Shown here one piece after another: positions 17,833 to 27,318 of a DNA stretch of 64,000 bases. Position numbers and translations under genes: made by a program. The stretch covers positions 186,001 to 250,000 of the forward strand of contig JAWKWL010000001.1 of the NCBI GenBank assembly GCA_041397525.1, given 5' to 3'. The DNA is from BOKV01 sp041397525 (GTDB lineage: Bacteria > Pseudomonadota > Alphaproteobacteria > Rhizobiales > Rhizobiaceae). Position 1 is the stretch's first letter, and each line of letters opens with the position of its first letter. A model generated the notes under the pieces. It was not told where the DNA came from, did not search any database, and saw only the letters and a program-made list of their open reading frames with translations.

Positions 17833-18750
17833 ATGAAGCATCAAGGCGCAAGCACCAGCCCGTCCGAAAACCTTCGTGGCGCAGCCTATATGACGGTCGG
17901 CATGTTTGCCTTCACCGTGAACGATCTGGCGATGAAGTCCTTCACCGGCCAATTGAACCTGGGCCAGGTGGTTCTGATTCGCGGGTTGTTCGCAACTGTT
18001 CTGGTGTTCCTGCTGGTATTGAAACTCGGCCACATGCGCCCCCTGGGAATGGCATTCCGCCCGCTACTTTTCATTCGCGCAGCTGGCGAAGCTGCAGCGA
18101 CCTATCTTTTCGTCACAGCCTTGTTTCACATCCCTATCGCCAATGTGTCAGCGATCATGCAGGCACTGCCCCTGGCGCTGACTTTCTTTGCCGCTTTTCT
18201 GTTTGGCGAGAAGGTCGGCTGGCGCAGATATACAGCCGTCATTGTCGGCCTCTTTGGCGTCCTGTTGATCGTTCGACCCGGGCTCCAGGGATTTGACATC
18301 TACTCGCTCTATGTATTGGGCGCAGTTGCCGGCTGCGTTGTGCGCGACCTGGCCACGCGCCGCCTGTCCAAAGAAATCCCTGCCCTGTTCGTGACCTTTG
18401 TCACGGCTATACTGGTAGCCACGATGGGCGGATTGATCTCGCTTGCCGAGGACTGGAAGCCGGTCGCCTTCCACCATGTCGCCCTGATGGGTGCCACATC
18501 GTCATTCCTGCTGGCTGGATATTTTTTCACAGTCACCTCCATGCGCACCGGTGACGTCGGCTTCGTCTCTCCGTTCCGCTACACGGTACTGGTATTTTCC
18601 GTGATCGGCGGCATGCTGGTCTACTCCGAATTCCCTGACGTCTACACCATTGCCGGTTCCCTGGTGGTTGTTGCTACAGGCATCTATACACTCTATCGCG
18701 AACGCATCGTGCATCGCCAACGCATCACGCCAGCACCGGTTCGCACCTGA
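17833..18750 (+). CDS. EamA/DMT-family transporter
   Basis: The 305-residue protein has about ten hydrophobic segments in two EamA repeats (the first covers residues 15-145, the second about 155-290). Typical turns are FIRAAGEAAATYLFVTAL and FLFGEKVGWRR. Relatives export metabolites or take up carboxylates and nucleobases; the substrate here is unknown. It sits 101 bases after moaA and ends 54 bases before an MFS gene. Confidence 0.85.
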   Translation: MKHQGASTSPSENLRGAAYMTVGMFAFTVNDLAMKSFTGQLNLGQVVLIRGLFATVLVFLLVLKLGHMRPLGMAFRPLLFIRAAGEAAATYLFVTALFHIPIANVSAIMQALPLALTFFAAFLFGEKVGWRRYTAVIVGLFGVLLIVRPGLQGFDIYSLYVLGAVAGCVVRDLATRRLSKEIPALFVTFVTAILVATMGGLISLAEDWKPVAFHHVALMGATSSFLLAGYFFTVTSMRTGDVGFVSPFRYTVLVFSVIGGMLVYSEFPDVYTIAGSLVVVATGIYTLYRERIVHRQRITPAPVRT

Positions 18751-18804
18751 CCTTGCCAGGAAATCCGGTCTCACGGGCCACTATTGAAAGCAAAAACCCA
18801 TACA

Positions 18805-20025
18805 ATGAGCAGCCCGAGATTTCTGGATCGCACCACACATCCCCACATCATGACCCTTGTCATGGCGACGGCCTTCGGCGCGCTGGCGATGAACCTGTTT
18901 CTTCCCGCGCTCCCGAGCATGGCGCGCTATTTCAACGCCGAATATGCAACCGCACAATATGCGGTGTCGCTCTATCTTGCTGCAACCGCAGTCCTGCAAC
19001 TGGGCATCGGGCCACTGTCCGACCGCTATGGTCGCCGCCCGGTGATGGCAGCCAGCATCGCGATAGCACTTCTGGCAACACTTGCCGGAATTCACGCCAC
19101 CAGCATTGAGATGTTCCTTGCCGCCCGCATCATCCAGGGCACGGCGATTGCCGGCATGGTGATCGCCCGCGCTTCCATCCGTGACGTGGTTGAGACGAGC
19201 CAGGCCGCCAGCAAGATCGGCTACGTGACGATGGGAATGTCGCTGGCCCCCATGATCGGGCCTGTCATCGGCGGTTTGCTGGACGAGCAGTTCGGCTGGC
19301 AGTCAACTTTCTGGCTGTTGTTCGGATTTGGCCTCATTGCCTTCTTGCTGGTCTGGTTCGACATGGGCGAGACCAATACCAGGCTTTCCAGCAGTTTTTC
19401 AGCGCAGTTCCGCTCATATCCCGACCTGCTTGGCTCAAGGCGCTTCTGGGGATACTCGCTGACTGCCGCCTTCGGCTCCGGCGCCTTCTTCGCCTATCTC
19501 GGTGGCGGCCCGTTTCTTGCGACGGATTTCTACGGGCTTTCCCCCTCGCAATACGGGCTGTATTTCGCCTTTGTCTCGCTGGGATACATTACCGGTAATT
19601 TCATTTCCGGGCGGTATTCAGCCAGGATCGGCATTAACCGAATGACGCTTATGGGTGGCCTGACCATCTGCATCGGCATGGCATTTGCCATCATGCTGCA
19701 ATATGCCGGTCTTCGCGATCCTCTTGCCTTCTTCATGCCCATCGCAATGGTCGGGCTCGGAAACGGCATCACGTTGCCCAATGCCAATGCAGGAATTGTC
19801 AGCGTCCGCCCGCATCTGGCAGGTGCGGCATCAGGCTTGGGCGGCTTCATTCAGGTCAGCGGCGGCGCCATGCTGGCAGTCATGGCCGGCGAAGTACTGT
19901 CACACGGGTCCGGCCCGCTGCCGTTGCTCTATCTCATGCTGGTTTCCGCCATGCTTTCGGTCACATCGACACTTTTCGTGATATGGGTGGCTGCCCGCGA
20001 AGATTCCAAACCCGCGGCAAACTGA
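18805..20025 (+). CDS. Bcr/CflA-type MFS efflux transporter
   Basis: The 406-residue protein has about twelve membrane helices. MFS motif A is GPLSDRYGRRPV after helix 2, and motif C (drug/H+ antiporters) is GMSLAPMIGPVIGG in helix 5. The early LPALPSMARYF is characteristic of Bcr/CflA proteins. The ATG at 18805 is preferred to an in-frame TTG at 18784 because the extra residues are polar and not conserved. It runs 26 bases short of the TTG start of fdhD and may share its transcript. The export substrate cannot be predicted. Confidence 0.85.
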   Translation: MSSPRFLDRTTHPHIMTLVMATAFGALAMNLFLPALPSMARYFNAEYATAQYAVSLYLAATAVLQLGIGPLSDRYGRRPVMAASIAIALLATLAGIHATSIEMFLAARIIQGTAIAGMVIARASIRDVVETSQAASKIGYVTMGMSLAPMIGPVIGGLLDEQFGWQSTFWLLFGFGLIAFLLVWFDMGETNTRLSSSFSAQFRSYPDLLGSRRFWGYSLTAAFGSGAFFAYLGGGPFLATDFYGLSPSQYGLYFAFVSLGYITGNFISGRYSARIGINRMTLMGGLTICIGMAFAIMLQYAGLRDPLAFFMPIAMVGLGNGITLPNANAGIVSVRPHLAGAASGLGGFIQVSGGAMLAVMAGEVLSHGSGPLPLLYLMLVSAMLSVTSTLFVIWVAAREDSKPAAN

Positions 20026-20051
20026 CGACGGACCATCAAGAGGACGGGTCA

Positions 20052-20936
20052 TTGAAGCGCGAATACATCATCCAGCCGGCCCCGAGCGACCCAAGGCTCT
20101 CGACTGCGGTGACCGGTACTGACCAGGATGGCAATGTGGTTGAAACCCGCGTCGTCACCGAAAAACCGCTGACGCTGTTTTTGAACCGCCAGGAAATCGT
20201 CACGATGATGACCATTGGCGACCATCCCGATCTTTTGGCGCTCGGCTATCTTCTTAACCAGAACATGCTCAAACCCGGCGACACCGTGTCAGCCATCGAC
20301 CATGATGAAGACCTTGGCGTTATTGTCGTTCGAACTCCGGTCGAGACCAATTTCGAGGCGAAGCTGCAGAAGAAGGTTCGCACCTCCGGCTGTGCCCAGG
20401 GCACGGTGTTTGGCGACGTGATCGACAGTTTCGATGGTATCAAGCTGCCTTCCACCGCCAGGCTCAAGACATCATGGCTCTATGCGCTTACAAAAAAGAT
20501 CAACACCGCGCCCAGTCTCTACCTTGAGGCTGGGGCCATTCATGGCTGCGTGCTGTGCGAGGAGGACAGACCGCTCGTTTACATGGAAGATGTCGGCCGC
20601 CACAATGCGGTGGACAAGGTCGCAGGCTGGATGTTCCGTGAAAACGAGCCGGCCGACAACAAGATATTCTACACCACCGGGCGGTTGACCTCCGAAATGG
20701 TCATCAAGACGGTGATGATGGGAATCCCGATCCTCGTTTCGCGCTCCGGCTTTACCGCCTGGGGTGTCGAACTTGCCCGCAAGTCCGGCCTGACACTGAT
20801 TGGCCGCGCCAGGGGCAAGCGGTTCGTCGTGCTGTCCGGCAAGGAACGCATCGAATTCGATGCAGACACGGGCTACGAACCCGATGAGGACAACAAGTAC
20901 AGGCGCAAGGGTTCCAGTGACGCCCATGATGATTGA
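20052..20936 (+). CDS. fdhD: Formate dehydrogenase accessory sulfurtransferase
   Basis: FdhD carries sulfur from IscS to the molybdenum cofactor of formate dehydrogenases. The 294-residue protein has the TSGCAQG segment near residue 115, GCVLCEEDRP near residue 170 (the CxxC that accepts sulfur), MEDVGRHNAVDK and the closing SRSGFTAWGVELA. No ATG fits; a TTG at 20052 preceded by GAGGA at the right distance is the likely start, since upstream codons overlap the MFS gene and look non-coding. Its stop overlaps the mobA start. A formate dehydrogenase must be encoded elsewhere. Confidence 0.9.
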   Translation: MKREYIIQPAPSDPRLSTAVTGTDQDGNVVETRVVTEKPLTLFLNRQEIVTMMTIGDHPDLLALGYLLNQNMLKPGDTVSAIDHDEDLGVIVVRTPVETNFEAKLQKKVRTSGCAQGTVFGDVIDSFDGIKLPSTARLKTSWLYALTKKINTAPSLYLEAGAIHGCVLCEEDRPLVYMEDVGRHNAVDKVAGWMFRENEPADNKIFYTTGRLTSEMVIKTVMMGIPILVSRSGFTAWGVELARKSGLTLIGRARGKRFVVLSGKERIEFDADTGYEPDEDNKYRRKGSSDAHDD

Positions 20937-21564
20937 AAGCGATGAGGTGACCGGTGTCATACTGGCGGGCGGCCTGTCACGGCGGATGGGGGGGACGGAA
21001 AAGAGCCTGGCAGATCTCGCCGGAAAGCCGCTGATCAGCCATGTTCGCGACCGGCTGATGCGCCAGTTGAACACCATTGTCCTCAACGCCAATGGCGACC
21101 CTGCCCGCTTTGCCATACTGGGCCTGCCGGTGCAGAACGACACGATTGGCGGATTCGCCGGACCATTGGCAGGAATTCTCGCAGGAATGCGCTGGGCAAG
21201 CGCCAATGTGCCCGGTTCCCGTTTCATCGCCACTGTTGCAGCAGATACGCCGTTTTTTCCAGCCACCCTGGTAAACACGCTCCGCAACCAACACGATGGC
21301 AGCGACGAGATGATTGCACTGGCGACGTCACAAGGCAATCGCCACCCGGTATTCGGCCTGTGGCCAGTGTCGCTCGCCGATGCACTTGAGGATTTTCTCA
21401 ACACGTCCGACAATGGCAAGGTCATGTTGTTTGTTCGCCAGTATGCTCTGGTCGATGTTGATTTCAGCCTGGACACGGCCGGTCATGACCCGTTCTTCAA
21501 CGTCAACACGCCAGAGGAACTGGAAATGGCGCGCGCAATACTGGAGGAGAGCAACATTGGCTGA
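20926..21564 (+). CDS. mobA: Molybdenum cofactor guanylyltransferase
   Basis: MobA adds GMP to molybdopterin to form the guanine dinucleotide cofactor used by DMSO-reductase-family enzymes such as formate dehydrogenase. The 212-residue protein shows the nucleotidyltransferase loop ILAGGLSRRMGG near residue 12, KPLISH near residue 34, DTIGGFAGPLAGI near residue 70 and the metal-binding AADTPFF near residue 106. The start (ATG at 20926 or 20929) lies within the end of fdhD, which suggests translational coupling. Confidence 0.93.
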   Translation: MMIESDEVTGVILAGGLSRRMGGTEKSLADLAGKPLISHVRDRLMRQLNTIVLNANGDPARFAILGLPVQNDTIGGFAGPLAGILAGMRWASANVPGSRFIATVAADTPFFPATLVNTLRNQHDGSDEMIALATSQGNRHPVFGLWPVSLADALEDFLNTSDNGKVMLFVRQYALVDVDFSLDTAGHDPFFNVNTPEELEMARAILEESNIG

Positions 21565-22096
21565 GCCGCATCTGATCTTCGGCGTAACCGGCTGGAAAAA
21601 TTCCGGCAAGACCACGCTGCTCGCCCGCCTCGTCAGCGAATTGAGCAGACGCGGCCATGTCGTCTCTACAGTAAAGCACGCCCATCACAGCTTCGATATC
21701 GACCATGAAGGCACCGACTCGTGGAAGCACCGCAAGGCCGGCGCACGCGAAACTGCCCTCGTTTCATCAAACCGCTGGGCCATCATGCACGAATTGCAGG
21801 GGCACGATGAACCGCCCCTTGATGAAATCCTGGCGCGGCTCGCTCCTTGCGATCTTGTGCTCATCGAAGGCTACAAGCGCGAAGGTCACGACAAGATCGA
21901 GGTCCTGCGCGGCGAACGCTCAAGGGACGCGCCATTGTGGCCCGATGACAGGAGCATTGTCGCTGTGGCAGCTCAGACGCAGCCGCAGGGCTGTGCCCTT
22001 CCCTGCTTCGACCCCGACAACGTGGCCGCAATTGCCGATTTCATCCTGAAACACCTGGGCATTTCCAAAAAGGGCGGTCGCGATGCCATCGAGTGA
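21557..22096 (+). CDS. mobB: Molybdopterin-guanine dinucleotide biosynthesis adaptor
   Basis: This is a 179-residue P-loop GTPase that works with MobA and MoeA. The Walker A motif is WKNSGKTTLL near residue 13, followed by VKHAHHSFDIDHEGTDSWKHRKAGA near residue 40 (split here by description, not by sequence break) and LVLIEGYKRE near residue 100. The start is a TTG at 21557 with GGAGGAG upstream, and it overlaps the mobA stop. Its own 3' end overlaps moeA by 14 bases. Confidence 0.92.
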   Translation: MAEPHLIFGVTGWKNSGKTTLLARLVSELSRRGHVVSTVKHAHHSFDIDHEGTDSWKHRKAGARETALVSSNRWAIMHELQGHDEPPLDEILARLAPCDLVLIEGYKREGHDKIEVLRGERSRDAPLWPDDRSIVAVAAQTQPQGCALPCFDPDNVAAIADFILKHLGISKKGGRDAIE

Positions 22097-23363
22097 TCCG
22101 CGCAAATTGCTCGACGACTGCTTTCTGCATGACACGGAGCGGCTGCGCCATGCGGAAGCCCTGGCAATCCTGCGCGAGCGGCTGGTTCCATTGGCGCAGG
22201 TTGAAACCGTCCCGCTGACCAACGCATCGGGACGGATCTCGGCAGAGCCGCTTTTCGCACGCAATGATATCCCCGGATACGACAATTCCGCCGTCGATGG
22301 ATACGCCTTCGCCTCGCGCGATATCACCGGCACGGCGACGACATTCAACGTGACCGCGCGCATTCCGGCAGGTTCGCCACAAGGTCTTTCGATCAGCTCC
22401 GGTGAAGCCGCTCGCATTTTCACCGGCGCACCAATGCCCCTGGGTGCTGATACCGTCGCCATGCAGGAAGATTGCGAGACTTCGCAGCAAGGCGAAAAAG
22501 TCACGATTCCGGCAGGTCTGAAACCGGGTGCGAACCGGCGCAAGGCCGGCGAGGATGTTGCCAGGAATGCCGAGCTCTTCGGCCCTGGTACACGGCTGCG
22601 CCCGCAGGAAATTGCCGCAGCGGCGTCTGCTGGCATTGCATCGCTTGCCGTCTACAAACCGCTCGACATTGCCGTTCTTTCCTCCGGTAATGAGCTTGTG
22701 CCGCCCGGAACGCCCTTGCTGCCAGGCCAGCTGCATGATTCAAACCGCTACCTTTTGCAGTCGCTGCTGGCGCCACTCAATGCCAACATCCAGGATATGG
22801 GTATTGTTCCCGACACGGCCAGCGCAACGCAGGCAGCCCTGGGTGAAGCAGCTGGCAGATGCCAGGTGATCCTCACCACCGGTGGCGCGTCACGCGGCGA
22901 GGAGGACCACATGGTCACCAGTCTGGAGCGGCTTGGGAAACGCCATATGTGGCAACTGGCAGTGAAACCCGGTCGCCCGATGTGCTTCGGCCAGATCGGG
23001 CAAACGCTATATTTCGGCCTTCCTGGAAACCCTGTCGCGGCCTTTGTCTGTTTCCTGCTTTATGTCCGTCCCGCATTGCTGCGCCTTGGCGGCGGCGAAT
23101 GGAGCGAACCGCAACGCTTCAGGGTACGGGCCGGTTTTTCCGTCCCGCGCAAGAAATCGGATCGCCGGGAGTTCTGGCGGGCCTGGATCGAACACGATGA
23201 CAAGGGCGAGCCACTGGCCTGCAAGTTCGAGCGCGACGGCTCAGGTCTGATCACAGGCTTGCGAAAGGCTACCGGTTTTATCGAAATCCCCGAGGAAACA
23301 ACAGCCGTTGCTGCCGGCGATCTTGTCAACTTCATTCCGTTCAGCGAATTTGGCATCAACTGA
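22083..23363 (+). CDS. moeA: Molybdopterin molybdenumtransferase
   Basis: MoeA inserts molybdate into adenylated molybdopterin. The 426-residue protein shows NASGRISAEPL, IPGYDNSAVDGYAF near residue 68, IFTGAPMPLGADTV, the GNELVPPG segment, TTGGASRGEEDHM near residue 265 and FGLPGNPVAAFVCF near residue 305, all standard for the family. The ATG at 22083 lies inside mobB, completing a chain of four overlapping genes. Confidence 0.95.
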   Translation: MPSSDPRKLLDDCFLHDTERLRHAEALAILRERLVPLAQVETVPLTNASGRISAEPLFARNDIPGYDNSAVDGYAFASRDITGTATTFNVTARIPAGSPQGLSISSGEAARIFTGAPMPLGADTVAMQEDCETSQQGEKVTIPAGLKPGANRRKAGEDVARNAELFGPGTRLRPQEIAAAASAGIASLAVYKPLDIAVLSSGNELVPPGTPLLPGQLHDSNRYLLQSLLAPLNANIQDMGIVPDTASATQAALGEAAGRCQVILTTGGASRGEEDHMVTSLERLGKRHMWQLAVKPGRPMCFGQIGQTLYFGLPGNPVAAFVCFLLYVRPALLRLGGGEWSEPQRFRVRAGFSVPRKKSDRREFWRAWIEHDDKGEPLACKFERDGSGLITGLRKATGFIEIPEETTAVAAGDLVNFIPFSEFGIN

Positions 23364-23432
23364 ATTGCGATGCCAAAAACATTGCCAAATTGTCACCTGG
23401 ATCATGGTTCGACTCGGTTATGGTCGGGGCCA

Positions 23433-23990
23433 ATGAAGCAAAAAACGGATTTTGTGATGCCCCTTCCTGCAAACCAGAACGCCTATTCCATGACCTCGAT
23501 CTGGGCCCACTGGCTCACCGCGATCCTTGTGGTGGCACTGTTTTTCACTCATGAAAGCGAGCGCGGCAGCCTTGGCCAAATCTTCCATGTCTCGGGCGGT
23601 GTGCTGATTGCGCTATTCTTCTTCTGGCGCATCATTCGCCGTGTCCGAAACGGCGTGGCGGCAAAGCCGTCGCAGCCCGAGGCACTGAACTGGCTCTCAC
23701 GCATTGTCCTTTGGGGTATCATCCTGTCGCTGCTGCTTGTCTCCGTCACCGGATTGTTGCTTCCTTGGACCAGCGGACGTGCCATCGACCTGTTTGGCCT
23801 TTTGATCCCCTCTCCGATCACCGGCAGCCGCTCACTGCATGGCTTTTTCGAGGAAGTGCATGACTTTGCTGGCCATGCTTTCATTCCGCTGGTTGGACTG
23901 CATGTCCTCGGCGTGATCAAGCATGCCTTCATGGATCGGGACAAGACGATTGCATTGCGCATGAGCAAGCCTGACCCGGACGGGCTGTAA
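23433..23990 (+). CDS. Cytochrome b561 family protein
   Basis: This 185-residue membrane protein has four hydrophobic helices and the heme-ligand histidines expected of cytochrome b561 of the YodB/CybB type: WAHWLTAI near residue 26, FHVSGGVL near residue 51, and the two C-terminal sites LHGFFEEVHDFAGHAF and LVGLHVLG. Such proteins pass electrons from quinol or superoxide. The ATG at 23433 gives a short cytosolic leader; ATG 23457 is also possible. It follows moeA by 69 bases, and a link to a molybdoenzyme is only positional. Confidence 0.85.
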   Translation: MKQKTDFVMPLPANQNAYSMTSIWAHWLTAILVVALFFTHESERGSLGQIFHVSGGVLIALFFFWRIIRRVRNGVAAKPSQPEALNWLSRIVLWGIILSLLLVSVTGLLLPWTSGRAIDLFGLLIPSPITGSRSLHGFFEEVHDFAGHAFIPLVGLHVLGVIKHAFMDRDKTIALRMSKPDPDGL

Positions 23991-24098
23991 CAACACGAAA
24001 ACAGGCAGTTGCGCATGGAAGCAGGCAATGCTTCTATCTGATCCCAGGAGTGGGGAGGTTTGATTGCGCATTTCGCAAGGCATTGAACGGTCTAAACG

Positions 24099-25511
24099 GT
24101 GACTGGCTCGCTCAGCCTACCGACCTGGATGGTGGTGGCAATGGCGATCTTTGCGACGATCGGCATTGTCGACCGGATATTTGCGCCGTCCGTGCGCTGG
24201 TTCTTTCGTCGACGCGTCAACCATGCAATCGATGAATTGAACCAGCGCCTCGACATGCGCATCCAGCCTTTCAAGCTGACGCGCAGACAGTCACTCATCG
24301 ACCAGTTGATGTATGACCGCAAGGTGCTGGAGGCAGTGGAAGCCGAAGCGCTCTCATCGGGCACGCCGCGCGCCGTCGTCATGAAGCGCGCCGAGCGCTA
24401 TGCGCGGGAAATCGTGCCTGCTTTTTCCGTGACCACCTATTTCAGTTTCGGTACCACTGTGGCCCGCTGGATGTCCGAATTCGTCTATCGGGTACGCCTT
24501 GGTTTTGCCGACGATGAAGCCCTCAAGCATGTCGATCCGCAGGCCTCGGTTGTCTTCGTCATGAACCACCGTTCGAACATGGATTATGTGCTCGTCACCT
24601 ACATGGCTTCCAGCCGGGCTTCACTTTCCTACGCTGTTGGCGAATGGGCGCGTATCTGGTTGCTGCAAAGCCTGATCCGCTCCATGGGTGCCTATTTCAT
24701 CCGCCGCAATTCCAATGATGAGCTCTACCGCCGGGTGCTCGGCCGCTACGTGGCGATGGCCACAAGGCAGGGCGTGACCCAGGCGGTGTTTCCCGAAGGT
24801 GGCCTGACCCGCGACGGAAAGCTCCGCGATCCCAAACTCGGCCTGCTGAGTTACATGGTTGCAGATTTCGCTCCGGCGCAGGAGCGCGACATCGTGTTTG
24901 TTCCGGTAGGGCTCAACTATGACCGCGTCATTGAAGACCGGATACTGACCGCAAGCGCTGAAAAGGAATTCTCCGGCCGCAGTTTCCGGGTGCGGCCAGC
25001 TGCCATTGCCGGCTTCATCTACAACCTGCTCAAACTTCGCTTGCAAGGCCGGTTGTACCGTTATGGCCATGCATGCGTGAGCTTCGGCGAACCGCTCTCA
25101 CTTGCCAAATGGCAAAAGAGCCATGGTGTCGATTTTGCCGCAGATGACAAGGATCAGCGCTTTGCTGCTGTGTCGATGCTTGCCAGTGACCTGATGGATT
25201 CCATTGGCAGGATCATCCCTGTTTTGCCGGTAGCACTTGTATCCACCGTGATCCTGGAAAACGGCGACAACTGGATTGGCGAACTGGAGTTGAAATCAAG
25301 GGTGTTCGACCTGGTTTCGAGGTTGGAGGCGAAAGGTGCGCATGTCCATATTCCGCGCTCGGACCGCGACTATGCTGTTGGAACCGGCCTGCGCATGCTG
25401 ACCCTTCGCCACCTTGTCGAAACGAGGGAAGACGGACTTTATCGCGCCAATCCCGGCGAAAGGATCCTGCTTGGCTACTACGCCAATTCGATTGCCCACC
25501 TGCCCCGGTGA
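24099..25511 (+). CDS. Glycerol-3-phosphate / lysophosphatidate acyltransferase-like enzyme
   Basis: The 470-residue protein belongs to the PlsB/PlsC acyltransferase superfamily. The catalytic block is NHRSNMDYVL near residue 151 (His-x4-Asp), the phosphate-binding block is FPEGGLTRDGKLR near residue 230, and a third motif is VFVPVGLNYDRV. One membrane segment near residues 8-24 precedes the domain. Length and motifs fit an alphaproteobacterial branch close to PlsB. The start is a GTG at 24099; an in-frame stop 15 bases upstream excludes longer forms, and an ATG at 24129 is an alternative. It presumably acts at the inner membrane in phospholipid synthesis. Confidence 0.8.
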   Translation: MTGSLSLPTWMVVAMAIFATIGIVDRIFAPSVRWFFRRRVNHAIDELNQRLDMRIQPFKLTRRQSLIDQLMYDRKVLEAVEAEALSSGTPRAVVMKRAERYAREIVPAFSVTTYFSFGTTVARWMSEFVYRVRLGFADDEALKHVDPQASVVFVMNHRSNMDYVLVTYMASSRASLSYAVGEWARIWLLQSLIRSMGAYFIRRNSNDELYRRVLGRYVAMATRQGVTQAVFPEGGLTRDGKLRDPKLGLLSYMVADFAPAQERDIVFVPVGLNYDRVIEDRILTASAEKEFSGRSFRVRPAAIAGFIYNLLKLRLQGRLYRYGHACVSFGEPLSLAKWQKSHGVDFAADDKDQRFAAVSMLASDLMDSIGRIIPVLPVALVSTVILENGDNWIGELELKSRVFDLVSRLEAKGAHVHIPRSDRDYAVGTGLRMLTLRHLVETREDGLYRANPGERILLGYYANSIAHLPR

Positions 25512-25514
25512 GGT

Positions 25515-27308
25515 TCACACAAACAGCGGTACCTTCTCGAAACTGCGTACATCGATGATGCCGATATCCGAAATCCGCAATTCCGGGATCACCACCAGAG
25601 CCAGCAGCGAGTGCTGCATATAGGCATTGTTCAGCGTGCAGCCCATCTCGCGCATTGCCGCCACCATCTTGTCGGCCTTGGCCGCAACAGTCTCGGCCGG
25701 CTCATCCGACATCAGACCGGCGATCGGCAGCTCGATCAGCGCCAGTTCCTCGCCCTTGTGATAAACGCAGACACCACCCCCGACTTCCCGCAGCCGGTTT
25801 GCCGCCGCGGCCATGTCCTTGCGGTTGGTTCCAACCACGATCATATGGTGACTGTCATGGGCAACGGTTGCTGCCACAGCGCATTTCTTTGTGTAACCGA
25901 AGCCCGAGACAAAACCATTGGTTACCCCGCCAGTTGCCCGATGCCGTTCGACAAGTGCGATCTGGCAGATGTCGCGCTCGCGATCCATCATCACGATGTC
26001 ATCCTTGACCGCAAGCATCCTCTCCAGCGCCCGCGTTGGGGCCTGGTTCTCGATGACGCCGATGACCTTGGCCTTGACCTTCTTGACATCACCAGGCGCG
26101 GCAATCTCGAAGTCGTCAGCAATCAGGTCGCGTTTCATGTTGACAGTGTTGCGTGCCGATTGCGGATATTCGAATTCCGGCATTTCGACATGCAGTCCAT
26201 CGCTGTCACTCAGCAGCTCTCCGCGCGCATAGACAGCGTCAATGGCCAGTTCCGCCAGATTGGAAACGATCAGGAAATCGCCGCGCCTGCCCGGCGCAAT
26301 CGAACCCAGTTCGCGCTCGAGCCCGAAATGCTGCGCCGTGTTGATCGTTGCCATCTGGATCGCCGTCACAGGCTTCAACCCCTGTGAAATTGCATGGCGG
26401 ACAACCCGGTTCATGTGCCCGTCATGAACCAGCGTTCCGGAATGGCAGTCATCGGTACACAGGATGAAATTGCGCGGATCAAGCCCCATTTCCGTGACCG
26501 CACGCACCTGTTCGGCAACATCATACCAGGCAGAGCCAAGCCGCAGCATGGCCTTCATGCCCTGACGCACGCGAGCGACGGCATCAATCATCCTGGTGCC
26601 CTCATGGTCATCAGCCGGACCGCCTGCAGCATAGGCATGGAAAGCAGGCCCAAGGTCGGGCGAAGCATAGTGACCACCCACAGTCTTGCCCGCAGCCATG
26701 GTCGCCCCGATCTCTCCCATCATTTTGGCATCGCCTGCTGCCACACCTGGAAAATTCATCACCTCGCCAAGGCCGATGATGTTCGGCCATGCCATCGCTT
26801 CGCGCACTTCGTCGGGCCCAAGCGAGGCACCGGCATGCTCAAGTCCTGGAGCAGATGGCACACAGGACGGCATTTGCACGAACACATTGACCGGCAATGC
26901 AGCTGCCTCGTCATGCATCAGCCTGACACCATCGAGCCCCAATACATTGGCGATTTCATGCGGATCGATAAACATCGAGGTCGTTCCATGCGGAATGACG
27001 GCACGTGCAAACTCGGTCACCGTCAGCATGCCACTCTCGACATGCATGTGCGCATCGCAAAGGCCGGGTACCAGGTAACGGCCATTGGCCTCGACGACCC
27101 GCGTTTCTTCGCCGATGCAATGGCTGGCATCTGGTCCGCAATAGGCAAACCGCCCCGCCGAAATAGCAATGTCGGTTGCCGGAATGATTTCACCGGAATG
27201 GACATTCACCCAGCGCCCGTTGCGTACAACCATGTCGGCTGGCGTGCGCCCGGCCGCTACATCGACGAGGCGCGGCGCAACTTCGCGCCATTCTTTCACT
27301 TGGCTCAT
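25515..27308 (-). CDS. ade: Adenine deaminase
   Basis: The enzyme deaminates adenine to hypoxanthine for purine salvage or nitrogen supply. The 597-residue product is an amidohydrolase of the Ade type: GLCDAHMHVESGML near residue 88 carries the metal HxH, then FIDPHEIANVLG, GLGEVMNFPGV, CTDDCHSG, the SIAPGRRGDFLI C-terminal sandwich segment and SGFGYTKK. The ATG at 27308 with a GAGGAAG site begins 10 bases after the stop of the penicillin-acylase gene, so the two form an operon. Its 3' end nearly touches the convergent acyltransferase gene. Confidence 0.93.
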   Translation of the reverse strand: MSQVKEWREVAPRLVDVAAGRTPADMVVRNGRWVNVHSGEIIPATDIAISAGRFAYCGPDASHCIGEETRVVEANGRYLVPGLCDAHMHVESGMLTVTEFARAVIPHGTTSMFIDPHEIANVLGLDGVRLMHDEAAALPVNVFVQMPSCVPSAPGLEHAGASLGPDEVREAMAWPNIIGLGEVMNFPGVAAGDAKMMGEIGATMAAGKTVGGHYASPDLGPAFHAYAAGGPADDHEGTRMIDAVARVRQGMKAMLRLGSAWYDVAEQVRAVTEMGLDPRNFILCTDDCHSGTLVHDGHMNRVVRHAISQGLKPVTAIQMATINTAQHFGLERELGSIAPGRRGDFLIVSNLAELAIDAVYARGELLSDSDGLHVEMPEFEYPQSARNTVNMKRDLIADDFEIAAPGDVKKVKAKVIGVIENQAPTRALERMLAVKDDIVMMDRERDICQIALVERHRATGGVTNGFVSGFGYTKKCAVAATVAHDSHHMIVVGTNRKDMAAAANRLREVGGGVCVYHKGEELALIELPIAGLMSDEPAETVAAKADKMVAAMREMGCTLNNAYMQHSLLALVVIPELRISDIGIIDVRSFEKVPLFV

Positions 27309-27318
27309 GTCTGCTTCC

